Assembly (NCBI RefSeq): GCF_964199965.1
Contig: NZ_CAXMZT010000002.1
Coordinates: 1 to 64,000 of the forward strand
Length of the DNA stretch: 64,000 nucleotides
From: JAFIFT01 sp020051095
GTDB taxonomy: Bacteria; Pseudomonadota; Gammaproteobacteria; Legionellales; Legionellaceae
Direction: 5' to 3'
In this document: piece by piece, positions 40,692 through 49,704 of the stretch
Numbering within the stretch: position 1 is the first letter of the stretch
How the letters are laid out: each line of letters starts with the position of its first letter
The notes under the pieces: generated by a model
Seen by the model: only the letters and a program-made list of their open reading frames with translations
The model's database searches: none
What the model was told of the DNA's origin: nothing
Program-made: the position numbers and the translations under genes

Positions 40692-42822
40692 GTGTTAATT
40701 CCATTAAGTTATAAATCATGGTTAAGCCTGCCTGTTTTGTCATCGACAAAATGGTTTCAGGATGAAACTGTACGGCGTAAATTGGTAAATTATTATGAGC
40801 CACTGCCATCACGATACCATCTTCTGTTTCAGCTAAAACCGACAAGCATTCTGGAAATGAATTTTTATCGGCATACAGCGAGTGATAACGTCCTGCAACA
40901 AAGCAATCATCTAATTTATTAAATAGTGGATGTCGTCTTTTTTGTATAATATTGGAGGTTTTTCCGTGCATGGGATAAGACAGGGTTTTAAGTTGTCCAC
41001 CAAAATACTCAACAATTCCTTGAAGACCCAAACATACCCCAAATATAGGAATATTGCGCTTTAACACCTGTTCGATGGTTTGCGACAAATCAAAATCAGA
41101 GGGCTTTCCTGGTCCTGGCGATAAGACAACCCAGTCAAAATTGTGTTTGGTTAAATAATGCATTAATTTATCATACCGACAGGTCATCACCTCCGCCCCA
41201 GTTTGGCGAAAATAATTTGCTAAGGTGTGAACAAATGAGTCCTGATGATCGACCAATAACACTTGTTTTCCATGACCCGGTAAATCGTGTTCCGTTTCTT
41301 TGATTTGATTTTCAAAGTTCGGGTTCAACATTTCCAAAAAAGCAGACGCTTTAAGTCTTGTCTCTGCTTCTTCATCCGCAGGAACAGAATCATATAAGAG
41401 TGTCGCCCCGACACGAATATTGGCTACCCCGTTGCTCAATTGAACTGTGCGTAAAACTAAGCCAGTATTTAAATCGCCATTAAAACCAAACCATCCAACA
41501 GCACCAGCATACCATTTACGGCTACTTTTCTCATGGTCTTCAATAAATTGCATGGCCCATAGTTTAGGGGCCCCCGTCACTGTAACAACCCACATGTGCG
41601 TTAAAAAAGCATCCACCGCATCGTATTCATGTCTTAAAATGCCTTCAACATGATCAACGGTATGAATTAAACGCGAGTACATTTCAATTTGCCGTCGCCC
41701 AATTACTTTGACGGACCCAGCTTCACAGATACGTGACTTATCGTTACGGTCAACATCCGTGCACATAGTCAATTCTGCTTCCTCTTTTTCAGAAGCGAGT
41801 AACGTTTGAATGTTGATAGCATCCTCAATCGCATTGTTGCCTCGTTTAATGGTGCCTGAAATCGGGCATGTTTCAACCCGTTTCCCTTGTAAACGGACGT
41901 ACATTTCTGGTGAAGCACCGACTAAAAATTCACCTTCCCCTAAGTTGATATAAAACCCATATGGCGCCGGATTATAATGTCGCATACGCCGAAAAAGTAT
42001 GGAGGGTTTGTCTTGGTAGGCTTGATAGAAAGACTGGCTAGGGACGACCTCAAATAAATCGCCACAGGCGAACTTCTGTTTCGCTTTTTCGACCAGGTTT
42101 GCGTACTCTCCAGGCTGATGATCACAGCCTTGTTTTATATTGCCTGCTGGCTGATAAGGTGATAATTCTCCATCTCGGGCGTACGAATGCGTTGTTCGAC
42201 CTTGATAAATAAAATCATAGCGCCGAACAAACGCTATTTCCTTGCTGTGATCAACGACATAAATTTCATCTGGTAGATAAATGACCATATCCCGCTGTTG
42301 TGGGGGACGGTCTATTTTTTTAGTTAATTGATCAAATTGAAAAATAAGGTCGTAGCCATAGGCGCCATATAAGCCAAGGTAATCTTCTTTTTCAGAATGA
42401 AAAGCAGCAAGAAGACTACGTATTAATGAGAAAACGGAGGGTTGTTTACTTCGTTCCTCTTCACTATAAATAGCCTCCGATTGGTTAACCTCCATGATTA
42501 ACTGATTTGATCCAATTGCTTGCAGTGAAATATGCGGATTGACCATGGCAACTTGCTTGACAACGTCAACCAATACTTGCCCTCTTTGATTCAAGGCTTG
42601 GACCGTCAGTTGATTTTCTGAAGATGTTATGACTATTGGAGGATTAACAAATCCAATATCCCAACAAGTATACCGGCCAGGAAATTCAAAACCAGAGGTA
42701 TAAATGGCCCCACGATGCTGATCTAATCGCTCAATTAAGGTTTCAATAGCACCTTCGTAGGGCAGTGTTTGCTCAGACATCTCAATTAAGACATCGCCAG
42801 CTGTTTTAAATTGAAAAATCAT
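40684..42822 (-). CDS. trpEG: Anthranilate synthase, TrpE-TrpG fusion
   Basis: 712 residues joining both subunits. The N-terminal ~510 residues are a chorismate-binding TrpE module with EFPGRYTCWDIGF, PISGTIKRG, LTMCTDVDRNDKSRIC and the closing VGATLLYDSVPADEEAETRLK. The C-terminal ~190 are a glutamine amidotransferase with VLLVDHQDSFVHTLANYF, GVCLGLQG (Cys about 597) and VQFHPETIL. It makes anthranilate for tryptophan from chorismate and glutamine. Fused enzymes of this kind occur in rhizobia and some other proteobacteria. No other trp gene or leader peptide is nearby. It lies 43 nt after rarA and overlaps clcA. Confidence 0.93.
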   Translation of the reverse strand: MIFQFKTAGDVLIEMSEQTLPYEGAIETLIERLDQHRGAIYTSGFEFPGRYTCWDIGFVNPPIVITSSENQLTVQALNQRGQVLVDVVKQVAMVNPHISLQAIGSNQLIMEVNQSEAIYSEEERSKQPSVFSLIRSLLAAFHSEKEDYLGLYGAYGYDLIFQFDQLTKKIDRPPQQRDMVIYLPDEIYVVDHSKEIAFVRRYDFIYQGRTTHSYARDGELSPYQPAGNIKQGCDHQPGEYANLVEKAKQKFACGDLFEVVPSQSFYQAYQDKPSILFRRMRHYNPAPYGFYINLGEGEFLVGASPEMYVRLQGKRVETCPISGTIKRGNNAIEDAINIQTLLASEKEEAELTMCTDVDRNDKSRICEAGSVKVIGRRQIEMYSRLIHTVDHVEGILRHEYDAVDAFLTHMWVVTVTGAPKLWAMQFIEDHEKSSRKWYAGAVGWFGFNGDLNTGLVLRTVQLSNGVANIRVGATLLYDSVPADEEAETRLKASAFLEMLNPNFENQIKETEHDLPGHGKQVLLVDHQDSFVHTLANYFRQTGAEVMTCRYDKLMHYLTKHNFDWVVLSPGPGKPSDFDLSQTIEQVLKRNIPIFGVCLGLQGIVEYFGGQLKTLSYPMHGKTSNIIQKRRHPLFNKLDDCFVAGRYHSLYADKNSFPECLSVLAETEDGIVMAVAHNNLPIYAVQFHPETILSMTKQAGLTMIYNLMELTHD

Positions 42823-42865
42823 CGCCTTAATACCTAACTAGTGATTAAACACCCCAAATCTTAGT

Positions 42866-44176
42866 CTATCTTTTTTTTCTCGCTTGTTCATCTAATTGTT
42901 GTAAAAATTTTAATTTCTCACCGATTTTTTGCTCAAGACCACGATCAACAGGTTGATACCATTGGGGTGGATTCATGCCTTCTGGAAAATATGTTTCGCC
43001 GGCTGCATAGCCGTAAGGTTCGTCATGAGCATAGCGATATTGCTGACCATACCCTTGCGATTTCATCAACGATGTGGGTGCATTGCGAAGATGTAATGGG
43101 ACAAGTCTGGATTGATCTTGGGCAACAAATGCACTTGCCTGCTTATACGCCATATACCCTGCATTACTTTTTGCAGCGATCGATAGGTAGATGACTGCCT
43201 GAGCCAGTGCTAATTCCCCTTCTGGGGAACCAAGCCGCTCATAAGTCGCTGCAGCATCATTGGCAATTTGCAATGCTCGGGGGTCAGCAAGACCGATGTC
43301 CTCCCAAGCCATACGGACAATGCGACGAGCAAGATACTTCGGATCAGCACCACCATCAATCATACGGCAAAACCAATACAAGGCAGCATCCGGTGATGAA
43401 CCTCTGACAGATTTATGTAAGGCAGAAATTTGATCATAAAATTGATCCCCACCTTTATCAAAGCGCCGATAATGGGTTTGCAGGTAGTGTTTTACCTGCT
43501 CATGTGTCAAGGCCTGGGTACTATCACATAATTGGGATAATAATTGCAATGCATTATACAATCGACGTCCATCCCCATCAGCCATATCAATTATGAACTC
43601 CGTCGCCCCTGCATCCAGCTGCAGTTTTCCGTTTAAAAACGTGATGGCTCTATTTAACAATTCTTTCAAGTGATCATGGCTCAATGAACTTAAGGTATAT
43701 ACGGTAGCACGTGATAGTAAGGCAGCATTGACTTCAAAAGAGGGATTTTCAGTGGTTGCGCCAATAAACGTAATTAATCCACTTTCAGTGAAGGGTAACA
43801 ATGCATCTTGTTGCGCCTTATTGAAGCGGTGGATTTCATCGATAAATACAATGGTATGCCGCCCTTTGTGCAGATTATCACTCGCTATTTCAACAGCCTG
43901 ACGGATGTCTTTTACACCAGCTAATACCGCTGATAAGGGGATCCATTCGCAATCGAACGCTTTTGCACATAAATAAGCCAATGTCGTTTTACCAACCCCA
44001 GGCGGCCCCCAAAATATCATTGAATGCGGCTTTCCATGCTTGAATGCTTGATATAGCGGTTTCCCTTCGCCTAGTAAATGGTCTTGACCAACAACCGCTT
44101 GCCAAGATGATGGGCGAAGTTGCTCTGCCAATGGCGTGACTTTATCATCGAATGGTAGATTATTGCTTGACAACAT
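42866..44176 (-). CDS. rarA: Replication-associated recombination ATPase RarA
   Basis: 436 residues from the ATG at 44176. This start overlaps the lolA 3' end by 17 nt and gives the family's size (about 447 in E. coli); an open frame extends further upstream into lolA without support. AAA+ motifs are Walker A GPPGVGKT (57-64), Walker B FIDEIHRF, and sensor region IGATTENPSFEV. The C-terminus has YWFCRMIDGGADPKYLARR and MAWEDIGLADP. It acts at stalled replication forks. Confidence 0.95.
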   Translation of the reverse strand: MLSSNNLPFDDKVTPLAEQLRPSSWQAVVGQDHLLGEGKPLYQAFKHGKPHSMIFWGPPGVGKTTLAYLCAKAFDCEWIPLSAVLAGVKDIRQAVEIASDNLHKGRHTIVFIDEIHRFNKAQQDALLPFTESGLITFIGATTENPSFEVNAALLSRATVYTLSSLSHDHLKELLNRAITFLNGKLQLDAGATEFIIDMADGDGRRLYNALQLLSQLCDSTQALTHEQVKHYLQTHYRRFDKGGDQFYDQISALHKSVRGSSPDAALYWFCRMIDGGADPKYLARRIVRMAWEDIGLADPRALQIANDAAATYERLGSPEGELALAQAVIYLSIAAKSNAGYMAYKQASAFVAQDQSRLVPLHLRNAPTSLMKSQGYGQQYRYAHDEPYGYAAGETYFPEGMNPPQWYQPVDRGLEQKIGEKLKFLQQLDEQARKKR

Positions 44177-44786
44177 CAACACCTTTAGGTGGCTTAAACT
44201 TAAATTGAGACATTGGCACTGTTGGATTTGTGCGGATACTGGCAAGATCGACCGTGGTTTTTTGGCCAAGTTGATCATACAACACCAGCTGAACCAGTTT
44301 GTCTTGATTAAACGTCATGAGGACTCTTTGGTAGTTCTCGTCTTTTGATTTAGCGTTCATATCATATTGAGTTTGATTATGTCTCATTTTGCTTTCGACA
44401 ACATGAAAGTCCCGGCTTACCGTGTCATCGTAGCCACTCAGAAATAATCCCGGTGTTCCCCCAATCCCTTTCTGTTGCCTTTTAACAGTCACTTGTTCTA
44501 ACTCGATATCATAGACCCATAGTTTACTACCATCTGCTACAACAAGCTGCTCCATGGGGGAAATTGTATGCCATCGAAATCGTCCAGGCCTTAATAACGC
44601 CATTTTCCCTCTCGAACGCGATACTTCACGTCCTTCAGCTCGCACAATTTGTTTAAAACTTGCTGTCATAGACTTCATATGATTAAGTTTTTCTTGCAAA
44701 CGATCCTCGGGCGTATTTGCCAAGGTACTTGTTGAAACCAATAACAAATAAAATCCAGCGAATAATTTAATCGAATTTTTTAGCAT
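44160..44786 (-). CDS. lolA: Outer-membrane lipoprotein carrier protein LolA
   Basis: 208 residues with a signal peptide ending STLA. It carries lipoproteins across the periplasm from LolCDE to LolB. The mature beta fold shows LNHMKSMTASFKQIV, KMALLRPGRFRWHT and KLWVYDIELEQVTVK, matching LolA. It is 3 nt downstream of ftsK and overlaps rarA, the usual ftsK-lolA-rarA order in gammaproteobacteria. Confidence 0.96.
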   Translation of the reverse strand: MLKNSIKLFAGFYLLLVSTSTLANTPEDRLQEKLNHMKSMTASFKQIVRAEGREVSRSRGKMALLRPGRFRWHTISPMEQLVVADGSKLWVYDIELEQVTVKRQQKGIGGTPGLFLSGYDDTVSRDFHVVESKMRHNQTQYDMNAKSKDENYQRVLMTFNQDKLVQLVLYDQLGQKTTVDLASIRTNPTVPMSQFKFKPPKGVDVVKQ

Positions 44787-44789
44787 TTT

Positions 44790-47147
44790 TCACCCCTTCG
44801 CCACATCATCGACCAACACCTCTCGAACACCCCCATCCATTGGGCCAACAATACCCGTACGTTCCATTTCCTCAATCAAACGAGCAGCTCGATTATAACC
44901 CACTTTTAGACGCCTTTGCACAGAAGATATACTTGCTTTTCGCGACTGCAAAACAAACTGCACCGCCTCATCATATAATGGATCGGAATCCTCAATATCT
45001 TCCCCTTCTTCATCCGGATCCGCAAAGGGATCCAAATTATCGGTCGAAAATTGGGTGATAGATTCAATATAATCAGGTTGGCCTTTGGCTCGCCAAGCAT
45101 CTGCCACACGATGAACTTCTTTATCATCCACATAGGCCCCATGTACCCGAAATGGGGCACCACTTCCCGGTGGCAAGTATAACATATCGCCATGACCCAA
45201 TAGTTGATCAGCGCCTTGCTGATCGAGAATGGTTCTTGAATCAATTTTTGATGACACTTGAAACGATATACGCGTCGGGATATTTGACTTAATTAAGCCC
45301 GTTAGCACATCAACCGATGGGCGCTGTGTCGCTAGAATCAGATGGATACCCGCCGCTCGGGCTTTTTGAGCGATACGCGCAATCAGTTGTTCTACTTTTT
45401 TGCCGACAACCATCATCATATCTGCCAATTCATCGATAACAACGACAATATAGGGTAACTTTTTCAGTATTGGCGCTTCCTCTTCCATCGAATCAACCGG
45501 TTTCCATAAGGGATCGACTATCGGCTCGCCATTAGTCTCTGCATCCAGCACTTTGGTATTATAGCCAGCGATATTTCTCACCCCTAGCGCCGCCATTAAA
45601 CGGTAACGCCGCTCCATTTCCCCGACGCACCATCGTAAAGCACTTGCCGCCTCTTTCATGTCTGTCACCACCGGTGTCAACAAATGCGGGATACCATCAT
45701 AAACGGACAATTCCAACATTTTTGGATCAACCAACACCAAACGAACATCATCCGGCGATGCTTTAAACAATAAACTTAGAATCATGCTGTTTATCCCGAC
45801 TGACTTACCCGACCCAGTCGTACCTGCAACCAATAGGTGCGGCATTTTAATCAAATCGACCACTGTGGGTTGGCCAGCAATATCAACACCTAAAGCCAGC
45901 GATAAGGGGGATGTTGCTTTTGTATAGACATCGTGCTCTAACACTTCTGATAAGCGAACAATTTCGCGATGAGCATTCGGTAGCTCAAGACCGACTACTG
46001 TTTTTCCTGGAATAACTTCAACAACCCGCACACTGATCACGGATAAAGAGCGAGCAAGATCTTTGGCTAAGGTTGTTAATTTACTGACTTTAATGCCAGC
46101 GGCAAGTTGCAATTCAAACCGTGTAATCACAGGCCCTGGTTGAACAGCAACAACATCCGCTTGGATACCAAAGTCAAATAAGTGCTGTTCCACTTCACGG
46201 GATAAATGTTCCAGTTCATCGGCAGAAAAACCACCGGTTTTCTTTCCTGTTTTAGGTCTATCCAGTAAACTCAATGGTGGCATACTTCCATCAGTTTTAA
46301 CCTTACGTATTGTTTTCGCAGGTTGTGCTTCTTTGGAAAGTTTGATTGGTTCATGCGCAATGGTTACATCCGGTGTCTCTTTGACAATCTTAATGGATGG
46401 TTCTATTTTTCGAATAAGTGGTTTGTGCACGCTGGTTTGTTTCGGTTTTTCCGAACGGGTAAAAATTGATTTTATCGCCAAAAACAAGGCTGATACAACA
46501 ACGCCAACCACCTTACAGATATTCATCAACAAAGCAAAAAGCAGTTTTCCTAACCACTCAGATAACTTAACCCAGGATAAACCCGTTAACCATGTTACCC
46601 CAACAAGAAACCATGCCAACAATACCAAGGTCGCCCCTTGTATGTTTAATCCTTGAATAAGGTAAGCGGTTACGCCATCGCCAATAATACCCCCCGTGGC
46701 ATGTAAGGTATCCAGAGGCTTTAGTGGCTCTTCCATACTTAATAAACCACACGCACCCAAAATGAGAAAAATCAGTCCAACGGTGCGTAACAACAGCGTC
46801 GAGTGGTGTTCTTGAGTAATCAAACGCTGTTCTTGGAGAACCCGCCAGGCAACAAACGCAATGCCAATTGGTATAATATAGGCCATATATCCATAAAGCC
46901 AATACATCAAATCAGCAATATAAGCACCAACTTGGCCGCCTGAGTTAGTCACTTGTTTGGCATGATAACCGACATGAGTCCAGGCGGAATCCTGACTGTT
47001 GTATGTAAGGAGTGAGAGGACAACAAATAGTGCGCCGCATAAGATAATGATAAATGCGCCTTCGATTAACCGCTTATGCGAGGTGTCAGGAACGCTTCGG
47101 CCGGTTGATGATGTATTCGTTTTATTTTTACCCATAAGACTTTTCAT
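44790..47147 (-). CDS. ftsK: DNA translocase FtsK
   Basis: 785 residues. Four N-terminal membrane helices (about 25-200) anchor it at the septum. A short basic linker (about 240-330) leads to the RecA-like motor with Walker A GTTGSGKS (about 442-449) and IVVVIDELADMMMV. The last ~65 residues are the gamma domain (VQFVLQSRKASISSVQRRL and RLIEEMERTGIVGP) that reads KOPS sequences. It segregates chromosome termini and activates XerCD. The linker is short compared with E. coli. Alternative start at the fifth codon (Met). Confidence 0.96.
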   Translation of the reverse strand: MKSLMGKNKTNTSSTGRSVPDTSHKRLIEGAFIIILCGALFVVLSLLTYNSQDSAWTHVGYHAKQVTNSGGQVGAYIADLMYWLYGYMAYIIPIGIAFVAWRVLQEQRLITQEHHSTLLLRTVGLIFLILGACGLLSMEEPLKPLDTLHATGGIIGDGVTAYLIQGLNIQGATLVLLAWFLVGVTWLTGLSWVKLSEWLGKLLFALLMNICKVVGVVVSALFLAIKSIFTRSEKPKQTSVHKPLIRKIEPSIKIVKETPDVTIAHEPIKLSKEAQPAKTIRKVKTDGSMPPLSLLDRPKTGKKTGGFSADELEHLSREVEQHLFDFGIQADVVAVQPGPVITRFELQLAAGIKVSKLTTLAKDLARSLSVISVRVVEVIPGKTVVGLELPNAHREIVRLSEVLEHDVYTKATSPLSLALGVDIAGQPTVVDLIKMPHLLVAGTTGSGKSVGINSMILSLLFKASPDDVRLVLVDPKMLELSVYDGIPHLLTPVVTDMKEAASALRWCVGEMERRYRLMAALGVRNIAGYNTKVLDAETNGEPIVDPLWKPVDSMEEEAPILKKLPYIVVVIDELADMMMVVGKKVEQLIARIAQKARAAGIHLILATQRPSVDVLTGLIKSNIPTRISFQVSSKIDSRTILDQQGADQLLGHGDMLYLPPGSGAPFRVHGAYVDDKEVHRVADAWRAKGQPDYIESITQFSTDNLDPFADPDEEGEDIEDSDPLYDEAVQFVLQSRKASISSVQRRLKVGYNRAARLIEEMERTGIVGPMDGGVREVLVDDVAKG

Positions 47148-47209
47148 ATTCTATAAATTATCATACTATCACACATCTTATCATATATTTATTTCTGGAT
47201 GGGAGACTT

Positions 47210-48166
47210 ATGGCAGCGAACTATCACCATCGACTGATTATTTTAGGTTCTGGCCCTGCGGGGTATGCGGCTGCAGTTTATGCAGCAAGAGCAAATTTGA
47301 ACCCCGTTGTGATTACAGGCATGGAACCGGGTGGGCAATTAACCACCACCACAGAGGTGGATAACTGGCCCGGGGACGTGGAAGGATTGACAGGTCCTGT
47401 GCTCATGGAACGGATGCAAAAGCATGCCGAACGATTCGACACCAAAGTGGTGTTTGATCATATTACGGAAGTCAATTTATCCACTAAACCCTTCTGGCTT
47501 AAAGGGGATACTGAAACCTATACGTGCGATGCCTTAATCATTGCAACAGGCGCATCCGCTCGATATCTTGGCATCCCATCTGAACAACAGTACATGGGAA
47601 AAGGCGTTTCTGCGTGTGCAACATGTGATGGATTTTTTTATCGCAATAAAGCGGTGTGTGTCATTGGCGGGGGTAATACAGCCGTGGAAGAAGCCTTGTA
47701 TCTTTCTAACATTGCTGCTTCAGTCACCTTAATTCATCGCCGTGACCAACTTAGATCGGAACGCATTTTACAAGATAAATTATTTGAGAAAGCAGAGCAT
47801 GGCAATATCAATCTCATATGGCACCATGTGTTAGATGAGGTGATCGGTGATGACATGAAAGTCACTGGTGTTAAATTGAAAAGTGTTTTAGACAATTCAG
47901 TACAAACGCTAAATCTTGATGGCGTATTTATAGCAATTGGTCATGATCCAAACACTAAAATTTTTCGCAATCAATTGAACATGAATAATGGTTATATCAT
48001 CATTCGATCAGGACTAGAAGGAATGGCAACAGCGACTAATATCCCCGGTGTATTTGCCTGTGGCGATGTTGCAGATCAAGTTTATCGACAAGCGGTAACA
48101 TCCGCAGGTTTTGGTTGCATGGCAGCCCTTGATGCTGAAAAATATCTGGACGGACTTGAGGGATAA
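47210..48166 (+). CDS. trxB: Thioredoxin reductase
   Basis: 318 residues. FAD-binding GSGPAGYAAAVYAARA at the N-terminus, the redox pair CATC (C136 and C139), NADPH-binding GGGNTAVEEALYLSNIA and the closing GVFACGDVADQVYRQAVTSAG are all intact. It reduces thioredoxin with NADPH. GGGAG precedes the start. It is divergent from ftsK and followed 4 nt later by aat, which matches the common trxB-aat order. Confidence 0.97.
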   Translation: MAANYHHRLIILGSGPAGYAAAVYAARANLNPVVITGMEPGGQLTTTTEVDNWPGDVEGLTGPVLMERMQKHAERFDTKVVFDHITEVNLSTKPFWLKGDTETYTCDALIIATGASARYLGIPSEQQYMGKGVSACATCDGFFYRNKAVCVIGGGNTAVEEALYLSNIAASVTLIHRRDQLRSERILQDKLFEKAEHGNINLIWHHVLDEVIGDDMKVTGVKLKSVLDNSVQTLNLDGVFIAIGHDPNTKIFRNQLNMNNGYIIIRSGLEGMATATNIPGVFACGDVADQVYRQAVTSAGFGCMAALDAEKYLDGLEG

Positions 48167-48170
48167 TCCG

Positions 48171-48863
48171 TTGGATTTTGATTGGCAGCAAACGATAGCT
48201 TACACATTTCCCCACCCTAAAACAGCCGATAAACAAGGATTGCTTGCAATTGGTGGGGATTTAAATCCATTTCGAGTTCTTCAAGCCTATCGCCAAGGCA
48301 TATTCCCCTGGTTTCAACCTGGAAATCCGATTTTGTGGTGGTCTCCTAATCCACGGCTTGTTTTATATCCAAATAACCTCAAAATAAATCGAAGCTTCAA
48401 GCAAAGTTTGCAAAAACCATGGCAAATTCAATACGACCAACGATTTAAGCAAGTTATTGTAAATTGTGCAACGACCCAAGGCAGGGATAACAATACATGG
48501 ATTACCCAATCAATGATTGATTGTTATACATCACTACATCACATGGGCTTTGCTCATTCTGTTGAAATTCTTCTAGAAAATAAATTGGTTGGCGGGCTAT
48601 ACGGAATCAGCTTTGGCGCTGCATTTTTTGGTGAATCGATGTTCCATTTGGTTCCGGATGCTTCTAAAGTTGCACTGTATGTGCTTTGCAAAATCGCTAA
48701 TCAACTTAATTTGCATTTTATTGACTGCCAATTACCCAATACCCATTTAGAAAACTTGGGTGCTACGTTAGTAAAACGCGACGCGTTTCTTAATCAACTG
48801 GCCATAAGCAACGCTGAAACAGATCGTATTGGTAATTGGCAAAATCTGGGTATCAATATTTAG
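48171..48863 (+). CDS. aat: Leucyl/phenylalanyl-tRNA-protein transferase
   Basis: 230 residues from a TTG at 48171. This start is preferred to the longer frame from 48111 because GAGGG lies 8 nt before it and the length then matches E. coli Aat (234). It has FPHPKTADKQGLLAIGGDL, YRQGIFPWFQPGNPILWWSP and GLYGISFGAAFFGESMF, the family core. It adds Leu or Phe to N-terminal Arg or Lys, marking proteins for ClpAP degradation. It begins 4 nt after trxB. No clpS or infA is adjacent. Confidence 0.94.
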   Translation: MDFDWQQTIAYTFPHPKTADKQGLLAIGGDLNPFRVLQAYRQGIFPWFQPGNPILWWSPNPRLVLYPNNLKINRSFKQSLQKPWQIQYDQRFKQVIVNCATTQGRDNNTWITQSMIDCYTSLHHMGFAHSVEILLENKLVGGLYGISFGAAFFGESMFHLVPDASKVALYVLCKIANQLNLHFIDCQLPNTHLENLGATLVKRDAFLNQLAISNAETDRIGNWQNLGINI

Positions 48864-48937
48864 CCTATTTTTGATAGCAATTTGTTTTATCCCGATTGTT
48901 GAACTAGTCTTTACTATGTAACTCATAGGAGATTGAT

Positions 48938-49465
48938 ATGAAACGATTTCTAACGATTTGCTTTAGCCTCCTTCTTACCCCCGTTACCTATGCAGATGAC
49001 ACGAAATTCTATGCGTGTAAAAGCATCTTTGCACTGTGTACAACCGCGCCTTGCACGGCTGTTGAAGGGGATAATAAGGTGGTTAACTGCAAATGCACAG
49101 TTCATGACGGCTACTCGGCATCACAAGAACCCTGTAAAGCAATGAAAAAAACCGACATGGGTAACCTTGTCTATTCCCGGTATTATCCCATTAAAGCCTA
49201 TAAAACCTGCACCAATGATCGAGTCTGGGCTAATTGCCTGGATAAGCCTTGCATTGTTGATAAAAATGACCCGACTAAGGCCAACTGTGCATGCACAACA
49301 GAAGCAAAACAAGGCAATTGGGTGATAGTCACGGATGACGGAGCCACCAATACATGCGATGCAGGCATTGTGTCATCAGCCACCGTTGAGCAAGTCGATG
49401 CCATCACAACGTTTCTTAAAGGTCAAAAAGAACTTCAACCTTATGATATCAAGGTTGAAAAATAA
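48938..49465 (+). CDS. Secreted cysteine-rich protein with duplicated module
   Basis: 175 residues. The signal peptide is MKRFLTICFSLLLTPVTYAD. The mature protein has 12 cysteines in two modules. Both share C-x4-C-x11-C-x-C: the first is C-TTAP-C-(11)-C-K-C and the second C-LDKP-C-(11)-C-A-C, each with a further Cys before and after. A disulfide-stapled internal duplication is therefore likely. AGGAG precedes the ATG. I do not recognise the family; proteins of this look are common in intracellular bacteria as envelope or secreted factors, which is inference. Confidence 0.72.
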   Translation: MKRFLTICFSLLLTPVTYADDTKFYACKSIFALCTTAPCTAVEGDNKVVNCKCTVHDGYSASQEPCKAMKKTDMGNLVYSRYYPIKAYKTCTNDRVWANCLDKPCIVDKNDPTKANCACTTEAKQGNWVIVTDDGATNTCDAGIVSSATVEQVDAITTFLKGQKELQPYDIKVEK

Positions 49466-49472
49466 TTCTCTA

Positions 49473-49517
49473 AGCCTGGCATTACGCTCGCTCTCGCGAG
49501 CTAATGCAGGCTGTTTT
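49473..49517 (+). terminator. Intrinsic terminator after the cysteine-rich gene
   Basis: Imperfect GC-rich hairpin (arms about 49473-49491 and 49495-49512, with one-base bulges) followed by GTTTTA. It starts 8 nt after the stop codon at 49465. Confidence 0.6.
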
Positions 49518-49704
49518 ATATAATCCATATTAAATACATTCAATACGCGAGCATTCCAAATTCGCCCCCAATTTTATCTAACTCATTGCTTTTTTATCAT
49601 ATTATTCGGTATAGTGTCCTAAGCGCTTTATCCGAATATTCTAGCCTAAGCGGGTGAATACCTGTTACTGAGCATGCTGCTAAGGTAAAGGAAGACCAAC
49701 ATAT
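49518..49704. other. Intergenic region upstream of the tripartite RND operon
   Basis: AT-rich, no gene. It contains the candidate promoter at 49586-49615 and an AAAGGAAG ribosome-binding site about 10 nt before the channel gene's ATG. Confidence 0.45.
49586..49615 (+). promoter_or_regulatory. Candidate promoter for the tripartite RND operon
   Basis: TTGCTT (49586-49591) and TATAGT (49610-49615) with 18-nt spacing, about 90 nt before the start codon at 49705. No nearby repressor gene or operator palindrome was identified. Confidence 0.45.
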
